DNA of 64,000 nt from Clostridium sp. 12(A). GTDB lineage: Bacteria > Bacillota > Clostridia > Lachnospirales > Lachnospiraceae. The stretch covers positions 1,116,001 to 1,180,000 of the forward strand of contig JAGI01000002.1 of the NCBI GenBank assembly GCA_000526575.1, read 5' to 3'. A program made the position numbers and the translations under genes. The stretch's first letter is position 1, and the number at the start of each line of letters is the position of its first letter. The notes under the pieces are model-generated. The model did no database searches, was not told the origin of the DNA, and saw nothing but the letters and a program-made list of their open reading frames with translations. Shown in pieces: positions 50,193 through 58,217 of the stretch.

Positions 50193-51782
50193 TTAGTTAT
50201 GGCCAAACTCAGAAAGCTTAAGTCCTGGGTTACGTTCGAGTACCATTTGAACACTCCAGCCGTTTACAAAAAGAAGCAGTGGATTGTCTTTTAAATCCTT
50301 GATTCGTTTCATATCGGATGTGCCCTGTATCTTTGCCACATCGATTTCATTTTTATTCTCGATCCAACGGATATATTCATATGGAAGCTTCTCAAGTCTT
50401 ACTTCTACGTTATATTCATTTTCCAGACGATAGGTAAGTACCTCGAACTGAAGCTCTCCTACTACGCCTACGATGATTTCTTCCATACCTGTGTTAAACT
50501 CCTGGAAGATCTGAATGGCACCTTCCTGAGCGATCTGATTTACACCTTTGATGAACTGTTTTCGCTTCATGGTATCCATCTGGCGCACTCTGGCAAAATG
50601 CTCCGGGGCAAAGGTAGGAATTCCTTCGTATTCAAACTTTTGACCGGATTTGCAAAGAGTATCTCCAATGGAGAAAATACCGGGGTCAAAGACACCGATA
50701 ATATCGCCTGCATACGCCTCTTCCACGATTTTTCTGTCCTGCGCCATCATCTGCTGTGGCTGGGACAGACGAAGTTTTTTATTGCCCTGAACATGATTCA
50801 CTTCCATACCGGCATCGAATTTGCCGGAAACGATTCTCATAAAAGCAATACGGTCCCGGTGGGCTTTGTTCATATTGGCCTGAATCTTGAAAACAAAAGC
50901 GGAGAAATCCTCTTCAAAGGGATCTACAACTCCAGTTGTCGTAAGCCTTGGAAGAGGAGAAGTTGTCATCTGAAGGAAATGCTGTAAAAATGTCTCAACA
51001 CCAAAGTTTGTAAGAGCGGAACCAAAGAAAACCGGAGATAAATCACCTCTGCTTACCCGTTCCATATCAAGCTCATCACTGGCACCGTCTAACAGTTCAA
51101 TTTCATCCATGAGCTGACGATGGAAGGATTCACCAATCAATGCATCCACTCGCTCATCTCCTAAGGTAACTTCCGTGGATTCCACTTCTTTTTGTCCATT
51201 CGAGGTTGCCTTAAAGGTTGTGATGGTTTCTTTATAACGGTCATAAACGCCTTTAAAATCTCTGCCGCATCCAATGGGCCAGTTGACCGGACAGGTACGG
51301 ATACCAAGCACGTTTTCGATTTCGTCCATAAGCTCAAAGGGATCTCTTGCTTCCCGGTCCATCTTATTTACAAAGGTAAAAATAGGGATATGTCTCATGA
51401 CACAAACCTTAAACAGCTTTATGGTCTGTGCCTCAACACCTTTGGAACCGTCAATGACCATGACCGCAGAGTCTGCCGCCATTAGAGTACGGTAGGTATC
51501 CTCTGAGAAATCCTGGTGGCCAGGCGTGTCCAAAATGTTAATGCAGAATCCGTCGTAATTAAACTGCAGCACGGAAGAGGTGACGGAAATACCTCTCTCT
51601 TTTTCAATCTCCATCCAGTCAGAGACTGCATGTTTTGCGCCCTTTCTTCCTTTAACGGTACCAGCAAGATTAATCGCACCTCCATAGAGCAAAAACTTCT
51701 CTGTCAGTGTGGTCTTACCGGCATCCGGGTGGGAAATAATGGCAAATGTTCTTCTCTTTTTTATTTCTTCCGCTATATTCAC
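50193..51782 (-). CDS. prfC: peptide chain release factor 3
   Basis: Translational GTPase of 529 residues that recycles RF1/RF2. G1 ISHPDAGKTTLTEKFLLYGG, G3 DTPGHQDFSEDTYRTLMAAD and G4 FVNKMDREARDP are all present, and the domain III end (VGVVGELQFEVLTYRLENEY) is of the RF3 type rather than EF-G. Start has TTGGAGGAACTATTTTTGTG context. Probably in a transcript with yqeY and pepV. Confidence 0.96.
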   Translation of the reverse strand: MNIAEEIKKRRTFAIISHPDAGKTTLTEKFLLYGGAINLAGTVKGRKGAKHAVSDWMEIEKERGISVTSSVLQFNYDGFCINILDTPGHQDFSEDTYRTLMAADSAVMVIDGSKGVEAQTIKLFKVCVMRHIPIFTFVNKMDREARDPFELMDEIENVLGIRTCPVNWPIGCGRDFKGVYDRYKETITTFKATSNGQKEVESTEVTLGDERVDALIGESFHRQLMDEIELLDGASDELDMERVSRGDLSPVFFGSALTNFGVETFLQHFLQMTTSPLPRLTTTGVVDPFEEDFSAFVFKIQANMNKAHRDRIAFMRIVSGKFDAGMEVNHVQGNKKLRLSQPQQMMAQDRKIVEEAYAGDIIGVFDPGIFSIGDTLCKSGQKFEYEGIPTFAPEHFARVRQMDTMKRKQFIKGVNQIAQEGAIQIFQEFNTGMEEIIVGVVGELQFEVLTYRLENEYNVEVRLEKLPYEYIRWIENKNEIDVAKIQGTSDMKRIKDLKDNPLLLFVNGWSVQMVLERNPGLKLSEFGHN

Positions 51783-51877
51783 AAAAATAGTTCCTCCAAT
51801 TATACGTCTAAGTCTTGTCTATTGTAGTATGATTCCAGTCATAAGTCAAGATTCACTCTTATAGAAGAAACCTTATT

Positions 51878-53065
51878 TTAACGGCAGAATATCTCATCCA
51901 GAATGCGGTGGGCCACCTCATCCTTAGTCATCATCTCTAACTCCTGGTCACGCTCCCTGGTGATCAGGGTCACAATATTCGTATCGGTGCCAAATCCAGC
52001 TCCTGCCATTTTTAAATTATTGGCTACAATCATATCAATGTTTTTCTTATCAAGCTTTTTCCTGGAATTCTCCAGCATATTCTGAGTTTCCATGGAGAAA
52101 CCACAGAGGAACTGGCCTTCCCTTCGGTGCTGTCCAAGCCACAATAAGATGTCATCCGTCCGTTCCAGTTCAACAGTCATATCACCATCTGTCTTTTTCG
52201 TTTTTTCGGTTCCTACTGTTTTTGGCCGGTAATCTGCTACCGCTGCTGCCTTTATGATGGCATCTTGCTCCATATGGCAGTCTTTTACGGCATCAAGCAT
52301 TTCTTTTGCACTTTCCACTTCAATGACCTTTGCAAAGAGCGGCTTTTTCGTCTCTGTTCTTCCAGTGACCAAAGTCACCTCAGCTCCTCTTAAATACGCC
52401 GCTTTTGCAACCGCATATCCCATCTTCCCGGTAGAATGATTAGAAATAAATCGAACAGGATCTATGGCTTCAATGGTAGGTCCTGCGGTTACAAGAATCT
52501 TTTTACCGGATAAATCCTTGTTACAGGCAACTTCTTTTTCAATGTATTCATAAAGCACCTCCGGCTCCGGCATCTTTCCGGCTCCCGTATCTCCGCAGGC
52601 TAAGTAGCCTACTGCTGGATCAATAATTTCCATACCATAGGAAGCACAGAGCTTTAGGTTGTCCTGTAAAATGGGATTTTCAAACATGTTGGTATTCATG
52701 GCTGGTGCTATGATTTTTTTACACTTACATGCAAGGACAGTGGTGGTAAGCATATCATCGGCCATACCATGAGCGATCTTTGAAATAACATTGGCACTGG
52801 CAGGTGCCACCATCACGACATCCGCAAGCTTTGCCAGGGATACGTGCTCTACGCTATACTGAAAATTCCGGTCAAAGGTATCTATGAGGCATTTGTTGCC
52901 TGTTAAAGTTTCAAAGGTTATAGGGTTTATAAAATTCGTTGCATTCTGTGACATCATGACGTGTACGTTGCAGCCCTGTTTCATCAACATACTGGCAAGT
53001 GATGCAATTTTATAGGCCGCAATGCTTCCTGTTACTCCCAGTATAATATTTTTTCCTTTTAGCAT
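51878..53065 (-). CDS. coaBC: bifunctional phosphopantothenoylcysteine decarboxylase/synthetase
   Basis: 395 residues making 4'-phosphopantetheine from phosphopantothenate for CoA. The CoaC flavoprotein part (residues 1-185) shows HVSLAKLADVVMVAPASANV, PAMNTNMFENPI and the active-site Cys loop GYLACGDTGAGKMPEP. The CoaB part has ILVTAGPTIEAIDPVRFISN, AAAVADYRPK and VANNLKMAGAGFGTDTN. Start has GGGAGGCGCTT upstream. coaX lies divergently 84 bp away, so two CoA-pathway genes face each other. Confidence 0.97.
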   Translation of the reverse strand: MLKGKNIILGVTGSIAAYKIASLASMLMKQGCNVHVMMSQNATNFINPITFETLTGNKCLIDTFDRNFQYSVEHVSLAKLADVVMVAPASANVISKIAHGMADDMLTTTVLACKCKKIIAPAMNTNMFENPILQDNLKLCASYGMEIIDPAVGYLACGDTGAGKMPEPEVLYEYIEKEVACNKDLSGKKILVTAGPTIEAIDPVRFISNHSTGKMGYAVAKAAYLRGAEVTLVTGRTETKKPLFAKVIEVESAKEMLDAVKDCHMEQDAIIKAAAVADYRPKTVGTEKTKKTDGDMTVELERTDDILLWLGQHRREGQFLCGFSMETQNMLENSRKKLDKKNIDMIVANNLKMAGAGFGTDTNIVTLITRERDQELEMMTKDEVAHRILDEIFCR

Positions 53066-53149
53066 AAGCGCCTCCCGTTGTGTTTCGACTTAAAATGTGA
53101 TACTCTACAGTATATCATAAGAAAAAAAAGTTGGAAAGGAGTTCCCTCT

Positions 53150-53927
53150 ATGATTTTAGCCATTGATTTGGGAAACAGCAATATCGTCATAGGAGGTATC
53201 GACAATACCAGAACTTACTTTGTAGAACGTGTCACTACCAATCATGGGAAAACTGAGCTGGAATATGCAGTCAACATAAAAGATATTATGGAAATTCACC
53301 ACTACTCTCTTTCTGAGATAGAAGGTGCCATTGTTTCCTCCGTCGTGCCGCCTCTTACTGAAGTGGTGATTTCTGCGGTTAAAAAGATAACCGGAAAAAA
53401 CACCTCTTTTAGTAGGTCCTGGAATGAAGACAGGGCTTAATATAAAAATGGACAATCCAAAAACAGTAGGCAGTGATTTAATCGTTGATGCAGTTGCCGC
53501 ACTAAAGGATTACCCAGCTCCTATCATCATTATTGATATGGGTACTGCAACCACCATGTCAGTCATTGACCAGGCAGGCAATTATACCGGCGGCATTATT
53601 TTTCCAGGACTTCGGGTCTCTCTCGATTCCTTAAGCAGCCGGGCTGCCCAGCTTCCATACATCGGACTGAATAATCCTACCAAGATTATCGGCAAAAACA
53701 CCATTGACTGTATGAGAAATGGGATTCTTTACGGCAATGCTGCCATGATTGACGGCGTGATTGATCGTATGGAGGACGAATTAAATGCATCTGCCAGTGT
53801 CATTGCCACCGGCGGACTTGCATCTGCAGTGGTTCCGTTATGCCGTCATGAAATTCATTATGATGACGCACTTTTATTAAAAGGATTATTGATCCTTTAT
53901 GAAAAAAATAATCAGGAAACGCTGTGA
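53150..53927 (+). pseudogene. coaX: type III pantothenate kinase, frameshifted
   Basis: Catalyses the first CoA step. Two frames cover one gene: the first (53150-53440) gives ILAIDLGNSNIVIGG and IVSSVVPPLTEVV, the second (to 53927) gives LLVGPGMKTGLNIKMDNPKT, IIIIDMGTATTMSVIDQ and LASAVVPLCRHEI. The switch lies at the A6 run 53395-53400, where five As would restore one frame of 258 residues, the family's usual length, with every conserved motif. So it is either a real one-base insertion, a phase-variable run, or a sequencing error. Start has GGAAAGGAGTTCCCTCT upstream. If no coaA exists elsewhere, the gene must be functional. Confidence 0.85.
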
Positions 53928-53961
53928 CCAAAAACTGGAAATAAAAATTAATCCGGCAGTC

Positions 53962-53991
53962 GTATAAAAGCCCTCGAATGAGTACATCATT
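53962..53991 (+). promoter_or_regulatory. candidate sigma-G promoter of sigG
   Basis: GTATA (53962-53966), 18-bp spacer, CATCATT (53985-53991), close to the sigma-G consensus (GHATR, CATNHTA). Lies about 36 bp ahead of the sigG ATG, fitting autoregulation. Confidence 0.45.
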
Positions 53992-54026
53992 TCTTTAGAG
54001 AATAAAGATGATGCGGAGGGAAAGAT

Positions 54027-54803
54027 ATGTCTGGATATAAAGTAGAAATTTGCGGCGTCAATACTTCCAAACTGCCTCTTCTCACCAACGAGGAGAAGGA
54101 AGTTCTGTTCAAGCGCATACTTGAAGGGGATAAAAAAGCCCGGGAAGATTACATCAAAGGAAACTTAAGACTGGTTCTCAGTGTCATACAGCGATTTTCC
54201 GGCAGCAGCGAAAATGTGGACGATTTATTCCAAATTGGCTGCATCGGCCTGATTAAAGCCATCGACAATTTTGATATTACTCAGAATGTCCGGTTTTCCA
54301 CCTATGCCGTTCCCATGATTTTGGGGGAAGTGCGGCGTTATCTTCGAGATAATAACTCGATCCGTGTCAGCCGTTCTCTGCGTGATACCGCTTATAAAGC
54401 AATTTATGCAAAAGAAAACTTGATGAAAAGAAACTTAAAGGAACCCACCCTTATGGAAATTGCAGAGGAAATCGGTGTCAGCAAGGAAGATATCACCTAT
54501 GCTCTCGATGCCATTCAAAGCCCTGTGAGTCTTTATGAACCTGTTTATTCTGACGGTGGGGACCCTCTTTTCGTCATGGATCAGATCAGTGATAAGAAGA
54601 ATCTGGAAGAGAACTGGGTTGAGGATATTTCTTTAAACGAGGCAATGAGACGACTTCCGGAAAGAGAACGTCATATCATTGATATGAGATTTTTCGAAGG
54701 CAAGACTCAGACGGAGGTAGCTGAAGAAATTCATATCAGCCAGGCCCAGGTCAGCCGTCTGGAAAAGAATGCACTGAAGACTATGAAAAATTACCTTTCT
54801 TAA
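54027..54803 (+). CDS. sigG: RNA polymerase sporulation sigma factor SigG
   Basis: Late forespore sigma factor of 258 residues. The start MSGYKVEICGVNTSKLPLLT is the SigG-type head, region 2 is NLRLVLSVIQRFSGSSENVD and DLFQIGCIGLIKAIDNFD, and region 4 ends with TEVAEEIHISQAQVSRLEKN. ATG follows GGAGGGAAAGAT. sigE and spoIIGA lie 2 kb away on the other strand. Confidence 0.96.
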   Translation: MSGYKVEICGVNTSKLPLLTNEEKEVLFKRILEGDKKAREDYIKGNLRLVLSVIQRFSGSSENVDDLFQIGCIGLIKAIDNFDITQNVRFSTYAVPMILGEVRRYLRDNNSIRVSRSLRDTAYKAIYAKENLMKRNLKEPTLMEIAEEIGVSKEDITYALDAIQSPVSLYEPVYSDGGDPLFVMDQISDKKNLEENWVEDISLNEAMRRLPERERHIIDMRFFEGKTQTEVAEEIHISQAQVSRLEKNALKTMKNYLS

Positions 54804-54816
54804 TTCCTCCATAGCA

Positions 54817-54849
54817 TAAGCCCACCTTTGAAACAAAGGCAGGCTTATC
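54817..54849. repeat. hairpin between sigG and the RsiV-like gene
   Basis: ATAAGCC-CA-CCTTTG-AAA-CAAAGG-CA-GGCTTAT: a long imperfect palindrome between convergent genes without a strong T-run; a weak bidirectional terminator is the simplest reading. Confidence 0.5.
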
Positions 54850-54859
54850 CTACATATTA

Positions 54860-55726
54860 TTAATATCCAGTTACCGACTTGGGTATGGTAAATTCTACGA
54901 CGCCCATATATCCCGGTGCCACTTCATATTCATCAAACACGATGACAATCTCGCCATTCTCATTAAAATAATAGCTTTCTTCTCCTTTTAATCCCTTAAA
55001 ATCATTTGCTGGCTCTTCTGAGTTATAAAAATATATTTTTGAATCATCGGCTGCCATCTGCTCTGCCATCTGGCTTTTAATATTATCACTGATTTGTTCT
55101 AAAATCTTGTTATCTCCGCGAAATAAATGATTTAAGGAAACCACTTCTCCAGTTCCTTTGTCAATGGTAAAGATTTTTACGTATTCCGCCCCACTTGCCA
55201 TAATAACCGTGGTGTTAATTCTCAGGCTTAGATATTTGCTGTTATCCGTTACCACTTCATATCCGGAAGTCACGGAATAATGACCATTTCCTGCAATATC
55301 CTGAGTGACCTGGGTTTCATATTCTTTTATCAGCTGATTCGCATAGTCTTCTATGGAACGGTTTACCCTGGTATTATCTTTTTCATTGATAGAAACCTTA
55401 GGAATATCAATTTGGGCTTCGTAATTATTCTGGTTATCAGAAAAAGTGCGGAACGTTACGACTTTAGCAATGGCGGAGATGACAGGGATGTTTTCCATGG
55501 CATTGGCGGTGACAGGGCTGGCGTTAGCCATAATAGCAATCATAGAAACTGCGGCTGCAGCGGATAGAGCTGATCTTTTTGTAATTTTCATCATAATTGT
55601 ATTCCTCTTTTCTTTTTTTCCTTTTTGAATTCCTTCCAATACAGCATTACGTGCCTGATCTGGCACAGGAATTTGATGATAGCTGTCTTTTAGATTTAAT
55701 AATGTATTTTTATCCTTATGTTCCAT
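54860..55726 (-). CDS. RsiV-like anti-sigma protein (DUF3298/DUF4163)
   Basis: 288 residues. A cytosolic head of about 50 residues (NTLLNLKDSYHQIPVPDQAR) is followed by one membrane segment (SALSAAAAVSMIAIMANASP) and an extracellular DUF3298-type domain (VNRSIEDYANQLIKEYETQV and YFNENGEIVIVFDEYEVAPG). It lies 16 bp after an ECF sigma gene, the layout of sigma/anti-sigma pairs such as SigV-RsiV. RsiV senses lysozyme; whether this one does is inference. Confidence 0.83.
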   Translation of the reverse strand: MEHKDKNTLLNLKDSYHQIPVPDQARNAVLEGIQKGKKEKRNTIMMKITKRSALSAAAAVSMIAIMANASPVTANAMENIPVISAIAKVVTFRTFSDNQNNYEAQIDIPKVSINEKDNTRVNRSIEDYANQLIKEYETQVTQDIAGNGHYSVTSGYEVVTDNSKYLSLRINTTVIMASGAEYVKIFTIDKGTGEVVSLNHLFRGDNKILEQISDNIKSQMAEQMAADDSKIYFYNSEEPANDFKGLKGEESYYFNENGEIVIVFDEYEVAPGYMGVVEFTIPKSVTGY

Positions 55727-55742
55727 TGTAGCGGCTCCTCTC

Positions 55743-56222
55743 TTAAACCATTTCCGGTTCCAGTATTACCTTAAGCTTCTTTAGTGCACGATATAGCCGG
55801 CTCTTTACCGTACTTACGTTCATATCAAGTGCCTCTGAGATTTCTTCCAATTTCCAGTCCTCTACATATTTTAAGATGACCAGTGCACGGTCCTTATCCT
55901 CCAGCACGTTTAAAATTTCAAGTGGATCCTCTTCTTTGTACTGGTCTTCATGAACGATTTCTATGTCCTCAAAGCTTACTGTTTCCCGTTTCTTCTTTCT
56001 TAAGGTGTCAATAGCCGTATTGATGACAATCCGATAGATCCAGGTAGATAAATAATTTCTTTCTTTTAGTTTGTCTAGATCCTTAATCACCCGGTAGGCA
56101 CTTTCCTGAACAATATCCAAAGCATCCTGTTCATTCTTTACATAGCTGTATGCAAGCCGGTAATACTTATCATAATTGTCAATAAGCATTCTCTCTGCTT
56201 CGTTTTCCATCTTTGGTTTCAT
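55743..56222 (-). CDS. ECF-type RNA polymerase sigma factor
   Basis: 159 residues with region 2 (RLAYSYVKNEQDALDIVQES, YLSTWIYRIVINTAIDTLRK) and region 4 (EDWKLEEISEALDMNVSTVK, SRLYRALKKLK), SigV-like. The partner gene next to it is an RsiV-like membrane protein. AGGAGGGAAAA precedes ATG. Target genes are not in the window. Confidence 0.9.
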   Translation of the reverse strand: MKPKMENEAERMLIDNYDKYYRLAYSYVKNEQDALDIVQESAYRVIKDLDKLKERNYLSTWIYRIVINTAIDTLRKKKRETVSFEDIEIVHEDQYKEEDPLEILNVLEDKDRALVILKYVEDWKLEEISEALDMNVSTVKSRLYRALKKLKVILEPEMV

Positions 56223-56287
56223 TTTTCCCTCCTATATAAGGTTCTATCTATTAGACGATATAATCATCAAAAAGTTTCAATCCACAC

Positions 56288-56328
56288 AAAAATAGGAAAG
56301 ACTCTTCTGAGCCTTTCCCACTATATTA
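56288..56328 (-). terminator. intrinsic terminator after sigE
   Basis: Minus strand: GGAAAGGCTC-AGAA-GAGTCTTTCC followed by TATTTTT. Confidence 0.8.
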
Positions 56329-56333
56329 TATCA

Positions 56334-57074
56334 TTATTCAAAACGAACAATCTCTTTTTTTAGTCGTTTCATGATTTTTTTCTCCAGTCTGGAGATATAA
56401 GACTGGGAAATACCAAGGAGATCTGCAACCTCTTTCTGTGTCATCTCTTCCCCTTCATCATCGGTGAGACCAAACCGGAGTTCTACAATCTTACGTTCCC
56501 TTGGGCTTAAGCGGCTGATGGCCGTGTTTAAGAGATTACGTTCTACCTCTGTTTCCAGATCCTTATAAATCACATCCTCTTCTGTTCCCAGGATATCAGA
56601 TAAGAGCAGCTCATTGCCGTCCCAATCCACATTCAGAGGTTCATCTATGGACACTTCCATCTTTGTTTTATTATTCCGGCGCAGATACATTAGTATTTCA
56701 TTTTCAATACATCGGGATGCATAAGTTGCAAGTTTAATATTCTTTAACGGATTAAAGGTATTAATCGCCTTAATGAGTCCAATTGTCCCTATGGAAATCA
56801 GATCCTCCACACCAACGCTGGTGTTATCAAACTTCTTCGCTATGTATACAACAAGCCGGAGATTGTGCTCGATCAATTCAGATTTTGCCCTCTGGTCATC
56901 GTCTCCGCCAAGGAGTCCAATGATTTGTGCCTCCTTTTCATTGTCTAGCGGCGGAGGCAGGATATCTGCTCCTCCGATGTAATGGATCTCCCCCTGAGAC
57001 GGCATCATAAGCGTCCTGAACGTTGGAATTGCCTTGAACTGGAAACGATTTGGTACAGAAACTTTTATAATCAT
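56334..57074 (-). CDS. sigE: RNA polymerase sporulation sigma factor SigE (pro-form)
   Basis: Mother-cell sigma factor of 246 residues. The first part ([20 protein letters not shown], then [20 protein letters not shown]) includes the pro-sequence cut by SpoIIGA before the IGG site. The core is [40 protein letters not shown] and the region 4 end [20 protein letters not shown]. It lies 29 bp after spoIIGA in one operon. Confidence 0.97.
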   Translation of the reverse strand: MIIKVSVPNRFQFKAIPTFRTLMMPSQGEIHYIGGADILPPPLDNEKEAQIIGLLGGDDDQRAKSELIEHNLRLVVYIAKKFDNTSVGVEDLISIGTIGLIKAINTFNPLKNIKLATYASRCIENEILMYLRRNNKTKMEVSIDEPLNVDWDGNELLLSDILGTEEDVIYKDLETEVERNLLNTAISRLSPRERKIVELRFGLTDDEGEEMTQKEVADLLGISQSYISRLEKKIMKRLKKEIVRFE

Positions 57075-57103
57075 GTCGATACTCTCTCCTTTACATCAAA
57101 CAT

Positions 57104-57940
57104 TTACTCTTCGTGCAGCAGCATCTGATATTCACCGTTAACGGATAATGTCTTTTTAGAGACAGCTATCAAAGGCTTTTCAATTACTTTTACTTCATCT
57201 CCCTGACGTACCTCCATCTCGTCTAAAAAAATCCCGGGCATTACTCCACTGCTTTTCCCCACACTTCCAAAGGGAATATAAATAACCTCTGATACGGTTT
57301 CGCAGATTTCCCGTACAGCCTCGTAAGTCACAACATGGACAGGCCTGCGGCTTACTGGTTCATAGAGTCGGTTACCCGTGTCAAGAAGAGCCATCACCTT
57401 TTTTTCCTTTCCCCGATAACGCATGGTGACTTCAAAAAAATTGCTCTTTCCTTTCCATATGGCGAGAATTTTCCAAAGAAAATACCGAATGCCAAAATAA
57501 GCGCCTGCTGCAAGAAAAATTAACCGGTAAAGAGGCATGGCAGCTCTGCCATTTCCTCTAAGAATCTGTTCTATATAATAACCGGCCTTCGTATGTTGAT
57601 ATAGGGCATACATAATACCGGCTGTCAATGCCGTTGCCAGGTAAAGCGCTGCCACTGCCCTAACTATTTCCTTTGGTTTTTTTATACAAAAGGCTGTCAT
57701 CACCATCAGAGTGCTTATTACAAGATAGGTGATTCCCATTAAAAGCCATGGGGGCAACAAGGAAAATGCGGCGGCAAATACAGCCCAGGAAGCTCCTAAT
57801 CCTGCCCCAAGAATCATTCTCCACCAGATCAAACGGTATTTGAGACCTCGTCTCACGATGGATAATACAAGCAAATCCATGGTAAAATTAATAAAGAACA
57901 ACACGTCTATGTACAGGTTTATTTCCGTTGCTGCATTCAC
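57104..57940 (-). CDS. spoIIGA: sporulation sigma-E factor processing peptidase
   Basis: Membrane-bound aspartic protease that activates pro-SigE. Five helices fill the first 150 residues (INLYIDVLFFINFTMDLLVL onward), and the catalytic site is VMALLDTGNRLYEPVSRRP with Asp in DTGN. An ORF can be read to 57997, but that part lies inside the promoter, so translation must begin later; GTG at 57938-57940 is the only in-frame start near the ribosome binding site, giving 278 residues. The GTG overlaps GGAGGTG itself, so the true start codon stays uncertain. Confidence 0.93.
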   Translation of the reverse strand: MNAATEINLYIDVLFFINFTMDLLVLSIVRRGLKYRLIWWRMILGAGLGASWAVFAAAFSLLPPWLLMGITYLVISTLMVMTAFCIKKPKEIVRAVAALYLATALTAGIMYALYQHTKAGYYIEQILRGNGRAAMPLYRLIFLAAGAYFGIRYFLWKILAIWKGKSNFFEVTMRYRGKEKKVMALLDTGNRLYEPVSRRPVHVVTYEAVREICETVSEVIYIPFGSVGKSSGVMPGIFLDEMEVRQGDEVKVIEKPLIAVSKKTLSVNGEYQMLLHEE

Positions 57941-57958
57941 CTCCTGCCCTGTACGAAC

Positions 57959-57991
57959 ATTATAGCCAGTATACCTTTCAGAATTTGTCAA
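57959..57991 (-). promoter_or_regulatory. spoIIG promoter with 21-bp spacer and 0A-box-like site
   Basis: Minus strand TTGACA (57986-57991) and TATAAT (57959-57964) are separated by 21 bp, four more than normal. The spoIIG promoter of B. subtilis is known for a 22-bp spacer, activated by Spo0A~P with sigma-A. The TTTGTCAAAA sequence at the -35 is one base from the 0A box TGTCGAA. Confidence 0.65.
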
Positions 57992-58133
57992 AACCAAGGG
58001 AATAATTCCACTTTTTCATCGTCTTTTTCCATCCTGCTACGGCATTTGCTGACATATTTTTACACCAAAAACTTGTCTTGGAAGTCAATCCAGCGCTTCT
58101 GTGCTCTCCCCTCCACTCCCACTTTCCTGCCAC

Positions 58134-58178
58134 AAAAAAACAGCCGGACACGGCCCTATGGCCATGTTCGACTGTTTT
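58134..58178 (-). terminator. intrinsic terminator after valS
   Basis: Minus strand: CAGTCGAACATGGCC-ATAGG-GCCGTGTCCGGCTG followed by TTTTTTT. Confidence 0.88.
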
Positions 58179-58217
58179 TACCAAACCATTTTTAATTGTC
58201 GATTATTCTATAACGGT

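Noticed and set aside
53395-53401. Slippery heptamer A AAA AAC in coaX as a programmed -1 frameshift site
   Set aside because: The heptamer is in the right phase, but a -1 shift leads to a stop within a few codons; the second half of coaX needs a +1 shift.
57978-58184. Minus-strand ORF of 68 codons between valS and spoIIGA
   Set aside because: It crosses the valS terminator and has no recognisable product.
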